Below, in pieces: positions 15,507 through 21,831 of a DNA stretch of 42,613 bases. Positions within the stretch are counted from its first letter, which is position 1. The number at the start of each line of letters is the position of its first letter. The notes beneath the pieces are model-generated. The model saw nothing but the letters and a program-made list of their open reading frames with translations. It was not told the origin of the DNA and searched no databases. Source of the DNA: Paraburkholderia graminis C4D1M (GTDB taxonomy: Bacteria > Pseudomonadota > Gammaproteobacteria > Burkholderiales > Burkholderiaceae); NCBI RefSeq assembly GCF_000172415.1, contig NZ_ABLD01000037.1, forward strand, positions 1-42,613, read 5' to 3'. A program made the position numbers and the translations under genes.

Positions 15507-17921
15507 TCAATCTCCGTACGGTATCCAGATGTTCTTCACCTGCACGGCCTGGCGCAGAAACGGCCTGCCCTCGCTCGCACGGTCGAACCAGTTGAACTGG
15601 TGGCCGTAGTCGGTGAAGGTGCGCTTCAGATTGCCGACCGATGCGCGCTCGATCAGCGCCGAATCCGCCGCGTTGCCGAAGCACCAGACCGCGTCGACGT
15701 CGTCGTGGCTCGCGAGCGCCGGCAGCAGCGCCGCGCGTTTGCCTGTGACGATGTTCACCACGCCGCCGGGCACGTCGGACGTCTCGACGACCTGATAGAA
15801 ATCCGTCGCGGCGAGCGAACCGGCCTCGCCCGGCAGCACGACCACGCGATTACCCATCGCGAGCGCCGGCGCGATCAGCGAAACGAAAGCCAGCAACGGC
15901 GCCTCGTCCGGACACGCAATGCCGATCACGCCGAGCGGCTCGTGCATCGCAAGCGCGACACCGCGCAACGGCGGCGTGTGCACCGCGCCGTCGAACTTGT
16001 CGGCCCACGCCGCGTACGTGAAGAGGCGCGTGACCGACGCCTCTACTTCCGCACGCGCCGCGTCAGCCGTCACGCCATGCCGCAAGACGAGCCGATGCGC
16101 GAATTCATCGGCGCGCACCGCGAGATTCTCGGCGAGATAGAACAGCACCTGCGCGCGGTTATGCGTGCTCGCCTGCGACCACTTGTGCCCGGCGCGCGCC
16201 GCTTCGACCGCGTTGCGTATGTCCTTACGATTGCCTTCGCTCACCTCGCCGACCGGCGTTCCGTCCGGCGCGTGAATCGTCAGCGAATAGCCGCTGTCCG
16301 GGCGCACCTGCTTGCCGCCGATAAAGAGCTTCGCCGTGCGGTCGATCGATACGATGTTCGCGATGTTCGCCGTGTCCTGCTCGGCAGCCGTCTTTACGCC
16401 GTCGCTGTCCTCTTGCGTCGCGCTCGGCGGCCGGCGCTTCGGAAGATTGAGCCACGCGCGCGGTTTCAGATATTCGTAAATGCCCTCACGTCCGCCCTCG
16501 CGGCCAAAGCCCGACTCGCGATAGCCGCCGAAGCCGACCGCTGCGTCGAACAGGTTCGTCGCGTTGATCCACACCACGCCCGCCGCGAGCCGCGGCGCGA
16601 CGTCGAGCGCGCGGCCGATGGTCTCGCTCCACACGCTCGCAGCGAGTCCATAGCGCGAATTGTTGGCGAGCGCGACCGCTTCTTCCGGCGTGCGAAAGCT
16701 CATCGACACGAGCACCGGGCCGAAGATTTCCTCCTGAGCCAGAGTCGATGCGGGCGCAACGTTCGTGACGAGCGTCGGCGGATAAAAGCAGCCGTTGGCA
16801 GGCAGCGTCGTATTGCTCGCCTGCCAGATCGCGCAGCCCTCGCGCCGCCCGCTTTCGACGAGCGAGCGAATCCGCTCGAGCTGCACCGGATCGACGATCG
16901 CGCCGACGTCGGCATTCTTGTCGAGCGACGTTCCGACGCGCAGCGACTCCATGCGACGCTTGAGCTTCGCAATGAAGCGCGCTTCGACGCCCTCCTGCAC
17001 CAGCAGGCGCGAACCCGCGCAACACACCTGGCCCTGGTTGAACCAGATCGCGTCGACCACGCCTTCGACCGCGGCGTCGAGGTCCGCGTCGTCGAATACG
17101 ATGAAGGGCGACTTGCCGCCCAACTCAAGCGTCAGCGATTTGCCCGAGCCCGCCGTGACCGAGCGGATCAGCTTGCCCACTTCCGTCGAGCCGGTGAACG
17201 CGAGCTTGTCCACTTGCGGATGCTCGACGAGCGCCGCGCCCGTCGCGCCGTCGCCGGTCACGACATTGAGCACGCCCGCGGGCAGGCCGGCGCGATGCGC
17301 GAGCTCCGCGAACAGGAGCGCGGTGAGCGGCGTGTATTCGGCCGGCTTCAGCACGACGCAATTGCCCGTTGCGATAGCCGGCGCGATTTTCCACGCGAGC
17401 ATCAGCAGCGGGAAATTCCACGGCACGATCTGGCCGATCACGCCGAGCGGCGCATGATCGGCGAACTCGCTGTCCTGCAACTGCGCCCAGCCGGCGTGAT
17501 GCAGAAAATGACGCGCGACGAGCGGCACGTCGATGTCGCGCGTCTCGCGAATCGGCTTGCCGTTGTCGAGCGCTTCGAGCACCGCGAAGAGCCGGCTGTG
17601 CCGCTGCACCATCCGCGAGAGCGCATACAGATGCCGCGCGCGTGCCGCGCCGCCCGCCGCGAGCCAGCCGGGTTGCGCGGCGCGCGCGGCGGCTACCGCG
17701 GCGTCGACATCGGCCGCATCGCCCTGGGCGACTTCGGCAAGGCGCTCGCCACTCGCCGGCGCGTGCGACACAAAATGCGCGCCGCTTGCCGGCGCGTGCC
17801 ACGCGCCGTTGATGAAATGCCCGAAGCGCGCGTCATGTTGCGCGAGCCAGGCGCGCGCGGGCTGGTCGCCCTCGGACGAGGGGCCGTATTCCATCGAAGA
17901 AAAATACTCCGCTACGCTCAT
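15507..17921 (-). CDS. Two-domain aldehyde dehydrogenase, ALDH16-like
   Basis: 804 residues. The first ALDH module (~30-500) is complete: APLGVIGQIVPWNFPLLMLAWK, FTGSTEVGK, the general-base motif LELGGKSP and the catalytic cysteine in GQVCCAGSR (~residue 299). The second module (~525-804) resembles an ALDH N-terminal half (KLFIGGKQVRPDSG, MHEPLGVIGIACPDEAPLLAF) but shows neither a catalytic Cys nor the ELGG motif. This active-plus-pseudo-domain layout is the ALDH16 pattern. In this operon it would oxidise the acetaldehyde released by DeoC to acetate. The longer reading to 18056 overlaps deoC and lacks family similarity; the ATG at 17921, 14 bases after the deoC stop, is preferred, though its ribosome site is weak. 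Confidence 0.88.
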   Translation of the reverse strand: MSVAEYFSSMEYGPSSEGDQPARAWLAQHDARFGHFINGAWHAPASGAHFVSHAPASGERLAEVAQGDAADVDAAVAAARAAQPGWLAAGGAARARHLYALSRMVQRHSRLFAVLEALDNGKPIRETRDIDVPLVARHFLHHAGWAQLQDSEFADHAPLGVIGQIVPWNFPLLMLAWKIAPAIATGNCVVLKPAEYTPLTALLFAELAHRAGLPAGVLNVVTGDGATGAALVEHPQVDKLAFTGSTEVGKLIRSVTAGSGKSLTLELGGKSPFIVFDDADLDAAVEGVVDAIWFNQGQVCCAGSRLLVQEGVEARFIAKLKRRMESLRVGTSLDKNADVGAIVDPVQLERIRSLVESGRREGCAIWQASNTTLPANGCFYPPTLVTNVAPASTLAQEEIFGPVLVSMSFRTPEEAVALANNSRYGLAASVWSETIGRALDVAPRLAAGVVWINATNLFDAAVGFGGYRESGFGREGGREGIYEYLKPRAWLNLPKRRPPSATQEDSDGVKTAAEQDTANIANIVSIDRTAKLFIGGKQVRPDSGYSLTIHAPDGTPVGEVSEGNRKDIRNAVEAARAGHKWSQASTHNRAQVLFYLAENLAVRADEFAHRLVLRHGVTADAARAEVEASVTRLFTYAAWADKFDGAVHTPPLRGVALAMHEPLGVIGIACPDEAPLLAFVSLIAPALAMGNRVVVLPGEAGSLAATDFYQVVETSDVPGGVVNIVTGKRAALLPALASHDDVDAVWCFGNAADSALIERASVGNLKRTFTDYGHQFNWFDRASEGRPFLRQAVQVKNIWIPYGD

Positions 17922-17935
17922 GGGTTGGGTCTGCT

Positions 17936-18943
17936 TCAGGCTACGGGGTGACGGTTGAAAGCGGAATAACGGCCGCTCACGTGATGTTCGAGTTGCCGCT
18001 CGATGTCGGCGAGCAGGCTCGATGCGCCGATGCGCAACAGCTCCGGTTCGAGCCACGCGCGGCCGAGTTCTTCCTTCATCAGGATCTGGTACGACAGCAC
18101 CGACTTCGCGCTCGACACGCCGCCTGCCGGCTTGAAGCCGATGAGCACGCCGGTGCGCTCGTGGTATTCGCGGATCATGCGCGCCATGACGAGCGACACG
18201 TCGAGCGTCGCGTTCACGCCTTCCTTGCCCGTCGACGTCTTGATGAAGTCGGCGCCGGCCATCATGCAGACCATCGACGCGCGCGCCACGTTCGACAGCG
18301 TGCGGATGTCGCCGGTCGCGAGAATCGCCTTCAGATGCGCGGGGCCGCAGGCCGCGCGAAACTCGCGCACTTCGTCGTACAGCGCCTGCCAGTTGCCGGT
18401 CAGCACGTATTCGCGCGTGACGACGATGTCAATTTCCGCGGCGCCGTCGGCGACCGACGCCTCGATTTCCTTCAGCTTCAGCGGATGCGGAATCAGTCCG
18501 GCCGGAAAGCCGGTCGACACCGCCGCGACGGGCACGCCGCTGCCTTCTAGCGCATCCACGGCGGCGGCGACGAAGCGGTGATAGACGCATACGGCGCCAG
18601 TCGTGATGCGCTGCGGCGCCATGCCGAGCGCGTCGAGAATATCGGCGCGCACCGGCTGGCGCGCCTTCGCGCACAGGCGCCGCACGCGGCCTTCCGTGTC
18701 GTCGCCGCTGAGCGTGGTGAGATCGATGCAGGTGACGGCTTTGAGCAGCCAGGCGGCCTGCGCGTCATTCTTGACGCTGCGGCGCGTGACGAGTGTGGCC
18801 GAGCGCCGTTCGACCGCCGACTGGTTGACGCGCAAACCGTCGAGCCACGAAGCGTCGAACGGCATGCCCGGATTGCGCACCGGATGAACGAGCGGCCCGC
18901 CGCGCAGCGCGACGACCGATGACGACGGAGAAGAATCAGGCAT
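17936..18943 (-). CDS. deoC: Deoxyribose-phosphate aldolase
   Basis: 335 residues. The Schiff-base lysine motif is clear (ADFIKTSTGKEG), as is the second active-site lysine in IGFKPAGGVSS. It cleaves 2-deoxyribose-5-phosphate to glyceraldehyde-3-phosphate and acetaldehyde in the cytoplasm. The protein is longer than the E. coli enzyme (~260) and belongs to the longer DeoC type with an extended N-terminus. It is the first gene of the minus-strand operon, followed after 14 bases by the aldehyde dehydrogenase. The ATG at 18943 is chosen over an in-frame GTG at 18970; neither has a strong ribosome site (GGACG lies before the ATG). Confidence 0.93.
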   Translation of the reverse strand: MPDSSPSSSVVALRGGPLVHPVRNPGMPFDASWLDGLRVNQSAVERRSATLVTRRSVKNDAQAAWLLKAVTCIDLTTLSGDDTEGRVRRLCAKARQPVRADILDALGMAPQRITTGAVCVYHRFVAAAVDALEGSGVPVAAVSTGFPAGLIPHPLKLKEIEASVADGAAEIDIVVTREYVLTGNWQALYDEVREFRAACGPAHLKAILATGDIRTLSNVARASMVCMMAGADFIKTSTGKEGVNATLDVSLVMARMIREYHERTGVLIGFKPAGGVSSAKSVLSYQILMKEELGRAWLEPELLRIGASSLLADIERQLEHHVSGRYSAFNRHPVA

Positions 18944-19411
18944 GAGGCGTCCGGGGTTGGAATGCGGCACGACGGCGAGCCGGCGAATGACGGGGCTATG
19001 TTACTCCGTTTGATAGGATTGTCACACGCAGTACGGGTAAATCCTCACATTGCCGGCGGCGAACGCTGTTGCTGCGGTGTTTCCATGTGAGGCGAGGCGC
19101 TTGAACGTGATGTTGATGTCACAAACGACGTTACGAGGTTGTCGGACTGCCCCCTCCCAAGCCGCCAATCTGACTGCGTTTCTCACGTGAGAACGCGCGG
19201 GTTTGCCCGCAGCCGGCGCGTCACAAGGCAAAATACGGGTTTTGCGCGCGCGGATTGCGCCGGTCGCGCCAAGCGAAGCGCACCGCTCGCTGCGTCGCAG
19301 GCTTTCCGCGATACGAACATCGCCACAGGGCGCCGTGGGCCGTTTCGCCCGCCGCGCCCACTCCCGGACACAGGACAGCTCGTCCTCTAACAGAGCCTCT
19401 CAGGAGCATTT
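18944..19411. promoter_or_regulatory. Divergent promoter region of deoC operon and DUF2760/Hsp70 operon
   Basis: 468 bases without a gene, between divergent operons. It contains a cluster of TCAC/GTGA half-sites: TGTCACA near 19019-19025, CCTCACAT at 19043-19050 facing ATGTGAGG at 19085-19092, GTGATGTTGATGTCAC at 19107-19122, and the perfect palindrome TTCTCACGTGAGAA at 19180-19193. These look like regulator sites for the deoC side (closest to its start), presumably for the DeoR-type regulator, but that link is inference. The 19200-19400 part is GC-rich with nothing recognisable beyond AGGAG just before the DUF2760 ATG. Confidence 0.5.
19180..19193. promoter_or_regulatory. Perfect 14-bp palindrome, candidate operator
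   Basis: TTCTCACGTGAGAA, a perfect palindrome about 240 bases upstream of deoC and 220 bases upstream of the DUF2760 gene. It shares the TCAC/GTGA half-site with the other repeats in this gap. Confidence 0.45.
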
Positions 19412-19975
19412 ATGACCGATTCAAACCCGTCCTTCCTCGGCAGGATTTCGCTGGCCGTCAGCGCGTTTTTCCGCATTCTCGGCGACGGCGAATTCGCCGC
19501 CGCGGTGCTGCGCGTGCGCGACGGCGGCGCGGCTGCGCAAGCGCAAACCCAGGCGCCCTCGCCGGCCCCCAAGGCCGCGCCGACGCTCAAGGAAGCCAGC
19601 CCCGACGCCGCGCTGCAACTGCTCGGCCTCTTGCAACGCGACGCGCGCTTCATCGATTTCGTCGAGGAAGACATCAAGCGTTTCAGCGACGCCGACATCG
19701 GCGCCGCCGCGCGCCTCGTGCACGAAGGCTGCCGCGCGACGCTGCGCGAGCACTTCACGATCCGCCCGGTGCGCGACGAGGCGGAAGGCAGCCGCGTCAC
19801 GCTTCAGGAAGGTTTCGACGCGAGCGCGATCCGTCTGACGGGCAACGTGGTCGGCCGCGCGCCGTTTGTCGGCAGCATCAGCCACCGCGGCTGGCGCGTC
19901 GACGACGTGCGTCTGCCGAAGCTCGCGGAAAGCCATAACGCGAAGGTCATCGCGCCGGCCGAGGTGGAGCTATGA
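19412..19975 (+). CDS. DUF2760 domain protein
   Basis: 187 residues. The N-terminus (LGRISLAVSAFFRILGDGEFAAAV) is an amphipathic to hydrophobic helix, followed by an Ala/Pro/Gln-rich linker (~38-62). The conserved DUF2760 region follows, with ALQLLGLLQRDARFIDFVEED, the stretch REHFTIRPVRDEAEGSRV, and a C-terminal GRAPFVGSISHRGWRVDDVRLP block. Function unknown. In other genomes this family is found next to Hsp70-like genes, and here its stop overlaps the start of the first Hsp70 (ATGA), so the proteins are very likely made together and may form a complex. AGGAG five bases upstream fixes the start. It could be a substrate adaptor or co-chaperone-like partner; this is inference only. Confidence 0.82.
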   Translation: MTDSNPSFLGRISLAVSAFFRILGDGEFAAAVLRVRDGGAAAQAQTQAPSPAPKAAPTLKEASPDAALQLLGLLQRDARFIDFVEEDIKRFSDADIGAAARLVHEGCRATLREHFTIRPVRDEAEGSRVTLQEGFDASAIRLTGNVVGRAPFVGSISHRGWRVDDVRLPKLAESHNAKVIAPAEVEL

Positions 19976-21831
19976 GCGACGCGCGTTATTCCATCGGCAT
20001 CGATCTGGGCACTACGCACTGCGCGCTCTCCTACGTCGACACCAGCGCAAGCGACGGCGAGAAGACCACGCTGGCGGTGCTGCCCATCGCGCAATTGACG
20101 GGCCCCGGCGCAATTGCCGATCTCGATCTGCTGCCCTCGTTCCTGTATCTGCCGCATCCCGACGAACTCGGTTCGGGTGACCTGCATCTGCCGTGGACGG
20201 GCGAGCGCCAGTTCGCGGTCGGTGAATTCGCGCGCAGCCGCGGCGCGGCGACGCCGATCCGGCTCGTTTCGAGCGCGAAAAGCTGGCTGTGCCATCCGGG
20301 CGTCGACCGGCGCGCGGCAATCCTGCCGAGCGATGCGCCGCCCGAAGTCGCGCGCGTGTCGCCACTCGAAAGTTCGGTCCGCTATCTGACCCATTTGCGC
20401 GAAGCGTGGGACCACGCGCATCCGGACGCGCCGTTTCACGAGCAGGACATCACGGTGACGATTCCCGCATCGTTCGATCCGGCCGCGCGCGAACTGACCG
20501 CCGAAGCCACGCAAGCCGCGGGCTACGGCCGCATGACGCTGCTCGAGGAACCGCAGTCCGCGCTGTATAGCTGGATTCAGAAGAGCGGCGGCCAGTGGCG
20601 CAAGCAGGTCAAGGTCGGCGACATCATTCTCGTGGTCGATGTGGGCGGCGGCACGACCGACCTCTCGCTGATCGCGGTGGTCGAGCGCGAGGGCAATCTC
20701 GAACTGCATCGCGTGGCGGTCGGCGAACACATTCTGCTCGGCGGCGACAACATGGACCTCGCGCTCGCGCACGTGGTCGCGCGCAAGCTCGCGGCGCAAG
20801 GCACCCAGGCCGACGCGTGGCAGTTGCGCGCCCTCACCTATGCGTGCCGCTCGGCGAAGGAAACGCTGCTAAGCGACCCGACCACCGACACCGTGCCGCT
20901 CGTCGTGCCGAGCCGCGGCTCGAAGCTGATCGGCGGATCGATCCGCACGGAACTCACGCGCGCCGAGTTGACGCAGACGATTCTCGACGGCTTTTTCCCG
21001 CAGGTGGACAGCGCCGCCCGGCCGGTGAGCCGCACGCGCGCCGGCCTCACGCAACTCGGCTTGCCCTATGCGCAGGACGCGGGCATTACGCGGCATCTGG
21101 CGGCGTTTCTCGGCCGTCAGGTCGGCGCGCTCGCGGAACTGGAAGGCTTGCGCGAGACGGCCGCCGACGCGTCCGCGCAAGGCGCGAGCTTCCTGCATCC
21201 GACGGCGGTGCTGTTCAACGGCGGCGTGTTCAAGTCGACGCTGCTCGTCGAGCGGATCATGAGCACGCTGAACGGCTGGCTCGCCGCGGAAGGCGCGGCG
21301 CCCGCGCGCCTGCTCGAAGGCGCCGATCTCGATCTGGCCGTCGCGCGCGGCGCGGCGTATTACGGCTACGTGCGGCGCGGCCAGGGCGTGCGGATTCGCG
21401 GCGGCACCGCGCGGGCGTACTACATCGCGATCGAATCGGCGATGCCCGCCGTGCCTGGCCTCGAGCCGCCCATCCAGGCGCTGTGCGTCGCGCCGTTCGG
21501 CATGGAAGAAGGCACCGAGGCCGAGTTACCGGCGCAGGAGTTTGGGCTTGTCGTCGGCGAGCCGGTGCATTTCCGTTTCTTCGGGTCGTCGGTGCGTCGT
21601 CAGGATCAGGTCGGCACGCTGCTCGACTTCTGGGGCCCCGATGAGTTGCAGGAGCTAGAAGAGATTCAGGCGACGCTGCCCGCCTCCGGCCGCACGTCCG
21701 GCGAGGTCGTGCCCGTGAAGCTGCACGCGCGCGTGACCGAAGCGGGCACGCTTGAACTCGAAGCCGTGCCGCGCGGAACGGACGAGCGCTGGAAAGTCGA
21801 ATTCGATGTGCGCGGCAACGCGAATGCATGA
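19972..21831 (+). CDS. Hsp70-family protein (first of pair)
   Basis: 619 residues. The actin-like ATPase motifs are intact: phosphate-1 GIDLGTTHCALSY (~9-21), the TIPASFDPAARELTAEA block, LLEEPQSALYSW, phosphate-2 VVDVGGGTTDLSLI (~222-235), GGDNMDLALAHVV, the adenosine motif LFNGGVFKS (~413-421) and VARGAAYYGYVR. The remaining ~150 residues look like a beta-type substrate-binding region; no long alpha-helical lid or DnaK-like EEVD tail is seen. It is closer to HscC-like or orphan Hsp70s than to DnaK. No J-protein or GrpE gene is nearby. It overlaps the DUF2760 gene by four bases and the next Hsp70 by four, indicating translational coupling throughout. Confidence 0.9.
   Translation: MSDARYSIGIDLGTTHCALSYVDTSASDGEKTTLAVLPIAQLTGPGAIADLDLLPSFLYLPHPDELGSGDLHLPWTGERQFAVGEFARSRGAATPIRLVSSAKSWLCHPGVDRRAAILPSDAPPEVARVSPLESSVRYLTHLREAWDHAHPDAPFHEQDITVTIPASFDPAARELTAEATQAAGYGRMTLLEEPQSALYSWIQKSGGQWRKQVKVGDIILVVDVGGGTTDLSLIAVVEREGNLELHRVAVGEHILLGGDNMDLALAHVVARKLAAQGTQADAWQLRALTYACRSAKETLLSDPTTDTVPLVVPSRGSKLIGGSIRTELTRAELTQTILDGFFPQVDSAARPVSRTRAGLTQLGLPYAQDAGITRHLAAFLGRQVGALAELEGLRETAADASAQGASFLHPTAVLFNGGVFKSTLLVERIMSTLNGWLAAEGAAPARLLEGADLDLAVARGAAYYGYVRRGQGVRIRGGTARAYYIAIESAMPAVPGLEPPIQALCVAPFGMEEGTEAELPAQEFGLVVGEPVHFRFFGSSVRRQDQVGTLLDFWGPDELQELEEIQATLPASGRTSGEVVPVKLHARVTEAGTLELEAVPRGTDERWKVEFDVRGNANA

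Noticed and set aside
15300..17951. 883-residue plus-strand ORF
   Set aside because: Complete mirror of the ALDH16-like gene; Arg-rich, motif-free composition typical of antisense frames in GC-rich DNA.
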